Positions 5,861 through 13,376 of a stretch of 14,137 nt of DNA are shown here, piece by piece. Both the position numbers and the translations under genes were made by a program. The stretch is from Pseudomonadota bacterium (GTDB lineage Bacteria; Pseudomonadota; Gammaproteobacteria; Steroidobacterales; Steroidobacteraceae). The first letter of the stretch is position 1. Each line of letters opens with the position of its first letter. The stretch lies in assembly GCA_023433515.1 (NCBI GenBank), contig JAEZCN010000050.1, positions 1-14,137 on the forward strand. Reading direction: 5' to 3'. Below the pieces are notes generated by a model. It searched no databases. It had not been told where the DNA came from and was given only the letters and a program-made list of their open reading frames with translations.

Positions 5861-7224
5861 AGCGCACGCTCGCGGAATTCGCGCAGACCTGTGGCGGCGA
5901 CCTGCGGGGCGCCGATCGCGCCTATACGGGCGTGTCGTCGGATACGCGCACGATCAAGGCCGGCGAGTTGTTCGTCGCGCTGCGCGGCCCGCGTTTCAAC
6001 GCGAACGAGTTCATCATCGCCGCGGAGAACGCCGGCGCCGCGGGCGCGGTGGTGGACACCGTGAGCGATCGCCCCCTCATCGGGAAAATGGCGCAGATCG
6101 TCGTGAAGGACACGCTCGCGGCCTTGCAGCGGTCGTCCGCCGCGTGGCGCGCGCAATTCTCGCTGCCCGTCGTGGGCGTCGCCGGCAGCAACGGCAAGAC
6201 CACGGTCAAGGAAATGACCGCGGCCATCCTCGCGCAGGCCGGCCCGACGCTGGCGACGCGCGGTAGTTTGAACAACCACATCGGCGTGCCGCTCACGCTG
6301 CACCGGCTCGATACGGCGCATCGCTTCGCCGTGATCGAGATCGGCACCAACCACCCGGGCGAGGTCGCCGATCTCTGCAAGCTCGCGCGCCCGACCGTGG
6401 GGCTCATCACCAATGCCGGCGCCGAACACCTCGAGGGTTTCGGCAGCATCGAAGGCGCCGCGCGCGCCGAGGGTGAGATGGTCGCCGACCTCGAGCCTGG
6501 TCATACGGCCGTACTCAACGCCGACGACGAGTTCCTGCCGCTGTGGCGCGGCATGACTCGCGCGCGGGTCGTGACGTTCGGTCAGCGCAATCCGGCCGAC
6601 TACTCCGCGCACGACGTGCGCACCGCGATCGGAGCCGACGGCTTCGTCACGCATTTCGAGCTGCGCTCGCCGCAGGGCGATACGCCGATCGAGCTGCATC
6701 TCGCGGGCGCGCACAACGTGCAGAACGCACTGTGCGCCGCGGCCGCCGCCATCGCGTCCGGGGCTTCGCTCGCCGACGTGCGCGCCGGTCTCGCCACGAT
6801 GCGCCCGGTTCCTGGCCGATTGCAGCTCAAAACCGCGCCGAGTGGCGCCTGGATCGTCGACGACTCTTACAACGCGAACCCGAGCTCGATGAAGGCCGGC
6901 ATCGAGGTGCTCGAGGGCGTCGACGCGCGCCGCTGGCTCGTCATGGGCGACATGGGCGAGCTCGGCGATCACGCGCCCGAGAGTCATGAAGAAGTGGGCC
7001 GGTTCGCGCGCAAGCATCGCATCGACCGGCTGTTCGCGACCGGCAAGCTCTCGGCGCTCGCGGTCGAGGCCTTCGGCGCGGGCGGCGAGTGGTTCGCGGA
7101 CACCGAGGCGCTGGCGCGCGCGGTGAACGCGGAGCTCACGCGCGAGGTTTGCGTGCTGGTCAAGGGTTCGCGCTCGGCCCGGCTCGAGCGCGTGGTCGAT
7201 ACGCTGGTCGGGAAGGTTCACTAA
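5857..7224 (+). CDS. murF: MurF, UDP-MurNAc-tripeptide:D-Ala-D-Ala ligase
   Basis: The product (455 aa; E. coli 452) completes the cytoplasmic precursor by adding D-alanyl-D-alanine to UDP-MurNAc-tripeptide with ATP. It has the N-terminal MurF domain with SSDTR (27-31) and GELFVALRG (36-44), the P-loop GVAGSNGKTT (107-116), SLNNHIGVPLTL (137-148), EIGTNHPGE in the central domain, and the MurF-typical DDSYNANPSSM and MGDMGELG in the C-terminal half. The start ATG overlaps the murE stop (ATGA at 5857-5860) and has GGGAG at 5846-5850 with 6-nt spacing. It ends in TAA, 5 nt before mraY. Confidence 0.97.
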   Translation: MKRTLAEFAQTCGGDLRGADRAYTGVSSDTRTIKAGELFVALRGPRFNANEFIIAAENAGAAGAVVDTVSDRPLIGKMAQIVVKDTLAALQRSSAAWRAQFSLPVVGVAGSNGKTTVKEMTAAILAQAGPTLATRGSLNNHIGVPLTLHRLDTAHRFAVIEIGTNHPGEVADLCKLARPTVGLITNAGAEHLEGFGSIEGAARAEGEMVADLEPGHTAVLNADDEFLPLWRGMTRARVVTFGQRNPADYSAHDVRTAIGADGFVTHFELRSPQGDTPIELHLAGAHNVQNALCAAAAAIASGASLADVRAGLATMRPVPGRLQLKTAPSGAWIVDDSYNANPSSMKAGIEVLEGVDARRWLVMGDMGELGDHAPESHEEVGRFARKHRIDRLFATGKLSALAVEAFGAGGEWFADTEALARAVNAELTREVCVLVKGSRSARLERVVDTLVGKVH

Positions 7225-7229
7225 CCCAG

Positions 7230-8315
7230 ATGCTCTACTGGCTCGCAAAACTCCTGACGCCTCACTACTCGGGATTCAACGTCTTCTCGTACCTCACCGT
7301 GCGCGCGATCTTCGCGGTGATCTCGGCGCTCGCGCTCGCGCTGCTCATGGGTCCGTGGATGATCGAGAAGCTCAGGTTCGGACGCGTCGGTCAGGTGGTG
7401 CGCGACGACGGTCCGAAGACGCACTTCTCCAAGGCGGGCACGCCGACCATGGGCGGCATGCTCATTCTCATCGCGATCTTCGTGAGCACGCTGCTGTGGG
7501 CGGACCTGTCGAACCGCTACGTGTGGGTCGTGCTGATCGTGACGTTCGGCTTCGGCGTCATCGGCTTCTGGGACGATTACCTCAAGCTCGCGAAGAAGAA
7601 TCCCAAGGGCCTCATCCCGCGCTGGAAATATTCGTGGCAGTCGCTGATCGGCCTCGCGGCCGCGATCTTCCTGTTCTACACGGCGAAGACCCCGGCCGAG
7701 ACCACGCTGTACCTGCCGTTCTTCAAGAACTTCGCGCTGCCGCTCGGCGCGATCGCGTTCATCGTGCTCGCGTATTTCATGATCGTCGGCATGAGCAACG
7801 CGGTGAATCTCACCGACGGCCTCGACGGGCTCGCCATCATGCCGTCGGTGCTGGTGGGCTCCGCGCTCGGCGTGTTCGCGTATGCCAGCGGCAATGCGAA
7901 CTTCGTGGAGTACCTCGTCATCCCCGCGGTGCCGGGCTCGGGCGAACTGCTGATCTTCTGCGCGGCGCTCGCGGGCGCCGGTCTCGGATTCCTGTGGTTC
8001 AACACGTATCCCGCGCAGGTGTTCATGGGCGACATCGGCGCGCTCGCGCTCGGCGCCGCGCTCGGAACCATTGCCGTAATCGTCCGGCAGGAACTGGTCG
8101 CGCTCATCATGGGCGGCATCTTCGTGGTCGAGACCGCCTCGGTGATCATCCAGGTGGCCTCCTTCAAGATGACCGGCAAGCGCGTGTTCCGCATGGCGCC
8201 TATCCACCATCACTACGAGCTCAAGGGCTGGGCCGAGCCCAAGGTGATCGTGCGGTTCTGGATCATCTCTTTCATCCTGGTGCTCGCGGGCCTCGCGACG
8301 TTGAAGCTGCGATGA
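7230..8315 (+). CDS. mraY: MraY, phospho-MurNAc-pentapeptide transferase (lipid I synthase)
   Basis: The product (361 aa; E. coli 360) transfers phospho-MurNAc-pentapeptide from UDP to undecaprenyl phosphate in the inner membrane, forming lipid I. It is strongly hydrophobic, consistent with the 10 membrane spans of the family. Signature cytoplasmic motifs are present: DDGPKTHFSKAGTPTMGG (59-76), the catalytic-site aspartates of FWDDYLK (D115, D116), NLTDGLDG (193-200), NTYPAQVFMGDIGALALGA (258-276) and the histidine loop MAPIHHHYE (322-330). The ATG at 7230 gives the canonical MLYWLA start. GGGAAGG at 7210-7216 is rather far upstream (13 nt), so reinitiation after murF is plausible. Confidence 0.98.
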   Translation: MLYWLAKLLTPHYSGFNVFSYLTVRAIFAVISALALALLMGPWMIEKLRFGRVGQVVRDDGPKTHFSKAGTPTMGGMLILIAIFVSTLLWADLSNRYVWVVLIVTFGFGVIGFWDDYLKLAKKNPKGLIPRWKYSWQSLIGLAAAIFLFYTAKTPAETTLYLPFFKNFALPLGAIAFIVLAYFMIVGMSNAVNLTDGLDGLAIMPSVLVGSALGVFAYASGNANFVEYLVIPAVPGSGELLIFCAALAGAGLGFLWFNTYPAQVFMGDIGALALGAALGTIAVIVRQELVALIMGGIFVVETASVIIQVASFKMTGKRVFRMAPIHHHYELKGWAEPKVIVRFWIISFILVLAGLATLKLR

Positions 8316-9658
8316 GAACCGTCACCGACACCGCGCCGAACGCCGTCATCGTGGGCATGGGCCGCACGGGGCTTTCGGTCGCACGCCACCTGCAGCGCAG
8401 CGGCTTCCGCATCGCGGTGACCGACAGCCGGGAGCAGCCGCCGGAGCTCGAGGGCATGAAGGCGCTGGGTGCCTCGGTCGTGACGCGTACCGGCGGCTTC
8501 GACGCGCGGCTGCTCGAGCAGGCCGATATCGTCGTCACGTCCCCCGGCGTGCCGCTCGACGATCCGTTTTTCACGCAGGCGCGTTCGCGCGGTCTCGACA
8601 TCGTCGGCGACATCGAACTGTTCGCGCGCGCGGCCGACGCGCCGGTGGTCGGCATCACGGGTACGAACGGCAAGAGCACCGTGACGACGTTGCTGGGCCG
8701 GATGGCGGAACGTGCCGGCGTGCGCGTGCGCGTGGGCGGCAATCTCGGCCATCCCGCGCTCGACCTGCTCGATCGCGGTCCCACCGACCTCTACGTGCTC
8801 GAGTTGTCCTCGTTCCAGCTCGACACGACGCACTCGCTGAAGCTCAAGGCCAGCGTGGTGCTCAACGTGAGCGCGGACCACATGGATCGTTACGCGACGC
8901 TCTCCGCGTACGCCGCGTCGAAGGCGCGCATCTACGCCAACAGCGAAAACGCCGTCGTGAACGCCGACGATCCGGAAGTCGCCCGCATGCCGCGCGCGGG
9001 ACAACGCGTGCTCAGCTTCAGCCTGGAGAACACCGCGGCCGACTTCACGCTGACGACGCCCACGGCGGGCGGTGGCACGTGGCTCACGCGCCGCGGCTCG
9101 GCGCTGCTGCCGTTGTCGGCGCTGAAGATATCCGGCCGGCACAATGCCGCGAACGCGCTCGCGACCCTCGCGCTCGGCGACGCGCTGCGCCTGCCGATCG
9201 CGCCGATGCTCGAAGAACTGCGCGACTTTCCGGGACTGCCGCACCGCGCACAGTGGGTCGCCGAGATCGGCAACGTCAGGTACATCAACGATTCCAAGGG
9301 CACGAACGTCGGCGCGACGCTCGCCGCGGTCGGTGGTTTGACCGGACCGCTGGTCGCGATCGCGGGCGGCGACGGCAAGGGCCAGGACTTCGCGCCGCTC
9401 GCCGCCGCGTTCCGCGGCAAGGTGCGCACCGCCGTGCTGCTCGGCCGCGATGCCGCGCTCATCGAGACCGCGCTCGCGGGCATCTGCCACACCGTGCGCG
9501 TCGGCACGATGGAAGAAGCGGTGCGCGCGGCCGCGCGCTTCGCGCAACCGGGCGACACCGTGTTGCTGTCGCCGGCCTGCTCGAGCCTCGACATGTTTCG
9601 CGACTATGCCGAGCGCGGCAACGTGTTCGCCGCGGCGGTGAAGGAGCTCGTGACATGA
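8312..9658 (+). CDS. murD: MurD, UDP-MurNAc-L-alanine:D-glutamate ligase
   Basis: The product (448 aa; E. coli 438) is the cytoplasmic ligase adding D-glutamate as second stem residue. Domain 1 starts with the UDP-binding loop VIVGMGRTGLS (12-22) and contains TSPGVP (76-81). Domain 2 has the P-loop GITGTNGKST (114-123), GGNLGHPAL (142-150), ELSSFQL (164-170), SADHMDRY (187-194) and the probable carbamylated lysine K204 in SKAR. Domain 3 has NDSKGTN (326-332), AGGDGKGQDF (351-360) and SPACSSLDMF (420-429), which are MurD hallmarks. The ATG overlaps the mraY stop (ATGA at 8312-8315). No clear Shine-Dalgarno is seen, suggesting translational coupling. Confidence 0.97.
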   Translation: MRTVTDTAPNAVIVGMGRTGLSVARHLQRSGFRIAVTDSREQPPELEGMKALGASVVTRTGGFDARLLEQADIVVTSPGVPLDDPFFTQARSRGLDIVGDIELFARAADAPVVGITGTNGKSTVTTLLGRMAERAGVRVRVGGNLGHPALDLLDRGPTDLYVLELSSFQLDTTHSLKLKASVVLNVSADHMDRYATLSAYAASKARIYANSENAVVNADDPEVARMPRAGQRVLSFSLENTAADFTLTTPTAGGGTWLTRRGSALLPLSALKISGRHNAANALATLALGDALRLPIAPMLEELRDFPGLPHRAQWVAEIGNVRYINDSKGTNVGATLAAVGGLTGPLVAIAGGDGKGQDFAPLAAAFRGKVRTAVLLGRDAALIETALAGICHTVRVGTMEEAVRAAARFAQPGDTVLLSPACSSLDMFRDYAERGNVFAAAVKELVT

Positions 9659-10833
9659 GCACGCGCCGCGCACTCCACATCGACCCCATCGCGTTGTCGC
9701 TGGTCGCCGCGATCGTGCTGCTCGGCCTCGTCATGGTCACGTCGGCCTCGATCTCGATCGCGAGCAAGGAATCCGGCAACGCGTTTTCGTACCTCGAGCG
9801 TCAGCTCATCCTGTGCGTCGCGGGCTTCATCCTCGCGGCGATCGTGTTCTGCATTCGCACCGAGTTGCTGGAGAAGATGGCCTGGCCGCTGCTGATCGTG
9901 GCGATCGCGCTGCTGTTCCTCGTGCTGGTTCCCGGTGTGGGTCACGTGGTCAACGGCAGCCGCCGCTGGATCCGCCTGCTCGGATTCAACTTCCAGGCTT
10001 CCGAGCTCGCGCGAGTGTTGACGCTCATCTTCATCGCGAGTTATGCGGTGCGTCGCGACACGGAGCTGCGCACGACGGCGATGGGCCTCGTCAAGCCCGT
10101 GGGGCTCCTCGTGTTCATGGCGCTGCTGCTGCTCGCGGAGCCGGATTTCGGCGCGGCCTCGGTGCTGTTCCTCACCGGCTTCGGCATCCTGTTCATCGCC
10201 GGTGCGCGGCTGCGCTGGGTGTTGCTCATGGCCCTGGCTGGAGCCGCCGCGATGGCGTTGCTCGTCATGCTCGTGCCGTACCGCATGGCGCGTGTCACGT
10301 CGTTCCTCGATCCGTGGGCGGACCCGTACAACAGCGGCTTCCAGCTCACCCAGTCGCTCATCGCCATCGGGCGCGGCGAGTGGTTCGGCGTGGGTCTCGG
10401 CGAGAGCGTGCAGAAACTCTTCTATCTACCCGAGGCGCACACCGACTTCCTGTTCGCCGTCCTCGCCGAGGAGCTGGGCCTGGTCGGCGTCGCGGCGACG
10501 CTCGCGCTGTTCATCGCGCTCGTGTGGCGCAGCTTCTGGATCGCGCAGCTCGCCTCGCGCGCCGGGCTCAAGTTCCAGTCCTATCTCGCGGCCGGCTTCG
10601 GCCTGTGGCTCGGCGCGCAGGCGCTCATCAACATCGGCGTGAACATGGGCGTGTTGCCGACCAAGGGACTCACGCTGCCGCTCATGAGTTACGGGCGCTC
10701 GAGCCTGATCGTGACGCTCGCGTGGGTCGGCCTGCTGCTGCGCGTGTATCACGAGGCGATGCATGCCTCGCGCGGCATGGCGAGCACGCGCCGGGAAGAA
10801 TCACGTTCGCGCTTCGCGGAGGCGGCCGCATGA
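9655..10833 (+). CDS. ftsW: FtsW, septal peptidoglycan polymerase (SEDS family)
   Basis: The product (392 aa; E. coli 414) is a multi-span SEDS glycosyltransferase that polymerises lipid II at the septum with FtsI. Family features are GSRRWI (101-106), FQASELAR (113-120), AEPDFGAA (161-168), GRGEWFGVGLGES (239-251) and PEAHTDFLFAVLAEELG (259-275). D264 corresponds to the essential SEDS aspartate in the periplasmic loop. The C-terminal conserved loop reads GLTLPLMSYGRSS, with arginine at 348 where many FtsW and RodA proteins have glycine (SYGGSS). The ATG overlaps the murD stop (ATGA at 9655-9658) and has a good AAGGAG at 9641-9646. Location between murD and murG, and partnership with ftsI, favour FtsW over RodA. 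Confidence 0.96.
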   Translation: MSTRRALHIDPIALSLVAAIVLLGLVMVTSASISIASKESGNAFSYLERQLILCVAGFILAAIVFCIRTELLEKMAWPLLIVAIALLFLVLVPGVGHVVNGSRRWIRLLGFNFQASELARVLTLIFIASYAVRRDTELRTTAMGLVKPVGLLVFMALLLLAEPDFGAASVLFLTGFGILFIAGARLRWVLLMALAGAAAMALLVMLVPYRMARVTSFLDPWADPYNSGFQLTQSLIAIGRGEWFGVGLGESVQKLFYLPEAHTDFLFAVLAEELGLVGVAATLALFIALVWRSFWIAQLASRAGLKFQSYLAAGFGLWLGAQALINIGVNMGVLPTKGLTLPLMSYGRSSLIVTLAWVGLLLRVYHEAMHASRGMASTRREESRSRFAEAAA

Positions 10834-11939
10834 GCGCCACGGTGAACCGCGCACCCGTTCTCATCATGGCCGGCGGCACCGGCGGCCACGTCTTCCCGGC
10901 GCTCGCGCTCGCGCGGTTGCTGCGCGCGGCGTCGGTCGAAGTCGTGTGGCTGGGTACCGCGCGCGGACTCGAGGCGCGCGTCGTGCCGGCGGAAAAGTTT
11001 CCGATCGAGTGGCTCTCCATGAGCGGACTGCGCGGCAAGGGCATCGCGACGCTGCTCGCCGCGCCGTTCAGGCTTGCGCAGTCGATCTGGCAGGCGCTCG
11101 ACGTCATGCGGCGACGCAAGCCGGGACTCGTCGTCGGGTTCGGCGGCTTCGTCACCGGGCCGGGCGGCGTCGCGGCCTGGCTCACGCGCCGCCCGCTCGT
11201 GATCCACGAACAGAATGCGATCGCGGGTTATTCGAACCGCTGCCTCTCGCACCTGGCGCGCCACGTGCTGGCGGCGTTCCCCGACGCGTTTCCGCGCGGC
11301 GTCGACGCACGCGTCGTCGGCAACCCGGTGCGCGCCGACATCGTCGCGCAGCCGCCGCCGGCCGAGCGCTTCGCGCGCCGCGAGGGAGCGGTGCGCGTGC
11401 TGGTGGTCGGCGGTAGTTTGGGCGCCGCCCGATTCAACACCGTGGTGCCGTTCGCGATCCGCGAAGCGGGCCTCACGCTGCGCGTCCGCCACCAGGCGGG
11501 CGAACGCGGCATCGACGCGGCGCGCGCCGCGTATGCCGAGGCGAAGGTCGCCGCGGACGTCTCGCCGTTCATCGACGACATGGCGAGCGCCTATGCCGAC
11601 GCGGACCTCGTGATCTGCCGCGCCGGCGCGCTCACGATCTCGGAACTGGCCGCGGTCGGTGTCGCCGCCGTGCTCGTGCCGTTCCCGGCGGCGGTCGACG
11701 ATCACCAGACCTTCAACGCGCAGTTCCTGACGCGCGAAGGCGCCGCCGTGCTGATTCCCGACCGCGAGCTCACGCCCGCGCGTCTCGCGGCCGAGCTGAA
11801 AACGCTGTGCGCGGGGCGCGGCAAACTACTCGCGATGGCCGAGCGCGCGCGTCTGCTGGCGAAGCCGCGCGCGGCCGGGGACCTCGCGGCCCTGTGCCTG
11901 AAGGAAATGGGCCTCGAACAGCTGGGGGAGGCGGCATGA
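10830..11939 (+). CDS. murG: MurG, lipid II synthase (GlcNAc transferase)
   Basis: The product (369 aa; E. coli 355) is a GT-B fold glycosyltransferase on the inner face of the cytoplasmic membrane that transfers GlcNAc from UDP-GlcNAc to lipid I. The N-terminal glycine loop GGTGGH (15-20) is followed by FPALALA. VVGFGGFVTGPGG (101-113) and HEQNA (126-130) mark the acceptor side. The second glycine loop GGSLGA (194-199) starts the C-terminal domain, and RAGALTISELAAVGVAAVLVP with E272 and DDHQTFNA (290-297) form the UDP-GlcNAc site. The ATG overlaps the ftsW stop (ATGA at 10830-10833) and is preceded by an ideal GGAGG at 10818-10822. Confidence 0.97.
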   Translation: MSATVNRAPVLIMAGGTGGHVFPALALARLLRAASVEVVWLGTARGLEARVVPAEKFPIEWLSMSGLRGKGIATLLAAPFRLAQSIWQALDVMRRRKPGLVVGFGGFVTGPGGVAAWLTRRPLVIHEQNAIAGYSNRCLSHLARHVLAAFPDAFPRGVDARVVGNPVRADIVAQPPPAERFARREGAVRVLVVGGSLGAARFNTVVPFAIREAGLTLRVRHQAGERGIDAARAAYAEAKVAADVSPFIDDMASAYADADLVICRAGALTISELAAVGVAAVLVPFPAAVDDHQTFNAQFLTREGAAVLIPDRELTPARLAAELKTLCAGRGKLLAMAERARLLAKPRAAGDLAALCLKEMGLEQLGEAA

Positions 11940-13375
11940 GCGATCGCATGCGCCGCATCCATCGCATCCACTTCGTCGGCATCGGCGGCAGTGGCATGAG
12001 CGGCATCGCCGAAGTGCTGGTCAATCTCGGTTACGAAGTGCAGGGCAGCGACCTGCGCCCGAACCCGGTCACCGACCGGCTCGCGAAACTCGGCGCGCGC
12101 GTGATGATCGGCCACGCCACCGAGAACGTCGGCAACGCGGACGTCGTGGTCACCTCGAGCGCGGTTTCGACCGAGAACCCCGAGGTGGCCAGCGCGCTCG
12201 CGCGCCGCATTCCCGTGGTGCCGCGCGCCGAGATGCTCGGCGAGCTCATGCGCTTCCGGTACGCGATCGCGGTCGCGGGCACACACGGCAAGACCACCAC
12301 GACGAGCCTGACTTCCTCGATCCTCGCGGAAGGCGGCGAGGATCCGACCTTCGTGATCGGGGGCCGGCTCAAGAGCGCCGGCACGAACGCGCGTCTCGGC
12401 GCGGGCCGCTACCTCGTTGCCGAGGCCGACGAGAGCGATGCGTCGTTCCTGCACCTGAACCCGATGATCGCGATCGTCACCAACATCGACAACGATCATC
12501 TCGGCACGCACGAAGGCGACTTCGAGCGGCTCAAGCAGAGCTTCGTCGAATTCCTGCACAACCTGCCCTTCTACGGGCTCGCGGTGCTGTGCGTGGACGA
12601 CGCGCACGTGCGCGGCATCCTCACGCGCGTGAACCGCCCGGTAGTTGGATACGGATTCTCCGAAGGCGCGGACCTGCGCGCCGAGAACCTGCGCCGCGAA
12701 GGCTTGCAGACCCACTTCGAGGTCGTGCGGCGCGCGGATGGCCTGCGCCTGCCCGTCACCGTGAACCTGCCGGGCCTGCACAACGTCCTGAATTCTCTCG
12801 CGGCCATTGCCGTCGCGCTCGAGATCGGCATTCCGCACGATGCGATCCGCAACGCGCTCGCGAATTTCCAGGGCATCGACCGGCGGTTGACGCACGTCGC
12901 GGACGTCCACCCTTATTCCGAGGGTGGCGGCGGCGGCGACCCGGTGACCATCATCGACGACTACGGGCACCACCCGACGGAAATCGCGGCGACGCTCGAT
13001 GCGATCCGCCAGGGTTATCCCGGCCGGCGGGTCGTGCTCGCGTTCCAGCCGCATCGCTACACGCGCACGCGCGACCTGCTCGACGACTTCGCGACCGTCC
13101 TGTCCACCGCCGACTCGCTGCTCGTGACCGAGGTGTACGCGGCGGGCGAGGCGCCCATCGCGGCCGCCGACGGGCGCGCGATCTGCCGGGCGGTGCGCAC
13201 GCGCGGCAAGGTCGAGCCCGTTTTCGTCGAGAAGGTCGAAACGCTGGACGAGCCGTTGCGCGCGGTTCTCAAGCCCGGCGACGTCCTGCTGACGTGCGGC
13301 GCCGGCTCGATCAGCGCGGTCTCGCACTCGCTGCCGCAGAAGTTAGGGGCGTACGCGGCCCGGAGGAAGGCGTGA
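11936..13375 (+). CDS. murC: MurC, UDP-MurNAc:L-alanine ligase
   Basis: The product (479 aa; E. coli 491) adds the first amino acid, L-alanine, to UDP-MurNAc with ATP in the cytoplasm. It has HFVGIGGSGMSGIAEVL (12-28), SSAV (74-77), the MurC-specific P-loop AGTHGKTTTT (114-123), EADESDASFLHL (163-174), TNIDNDHLG (182-190), LPGLHNVLNSLAA (278-290) and the C-terminal DDYGHHPTEI (341-350). A five-glycine run (330-334) sits just before that last motif in a length-variable loop. The ATG overlaps the murG stop (ATGA at 11936-11939) with a strong GGGGGAG at 11924-11930. A second ATG lies at 11948, but the first has the better spacing. Confidence 0.97.
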   Translation: MSDRMRRIHRIHFVGIGGSGMSGIAEVLVNLGYEVQGSDLRPNPVTDRLAKLGARVMIGHATENVGNADVVVTSSAVSTENPEVASALARRIPVVPRAEMLGELMRFRYAIAVAGTHGKTTTTSLTSSILAEGGEDPTFVIGGRLKSAGTNARLGAGRYLVAEADESDASFLHLNPMIAIVTNIDNDHLGTHEGDFERLKQSFVEFLHNLPFYGLAVLCVDDAHVRGILTRVNRPVVGYGFSEGADLRAENLRREGLQTHFEVVRRADGLRLPVTVNLPGLHNVLNSLAAIAVALEIGIPHDAIRNALANFQGIDRRLTHVADVHPYSEGGGGGDPVTIIDDYGHHPTEIAATLDAIRQGYPGRRVVLAFQPHRYTRTRDLLDDFATVLSTADSLLVTEVYAAGEAPIAAADGRAICRAVRTRGKVEPVFVEKVETLDEPLRAVLKPGDVLLTCGAGSISAVSHSLPQKLGAYAARRKA

Positions 13376-13376
13376 C

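Noticed and set aside
8213..9673. Long minus-strand open frame (486 codons) opposite mraY and murD
   Set aside because: It is an antisense shadow of high-GC codon usage in murD; its translation is arginine- and histidine-rich with no domain, while the + strand encodes a complete MurD with all motifs. The same applies to other long minus-strand frames (for example 5770-7248 and 11702-13327).
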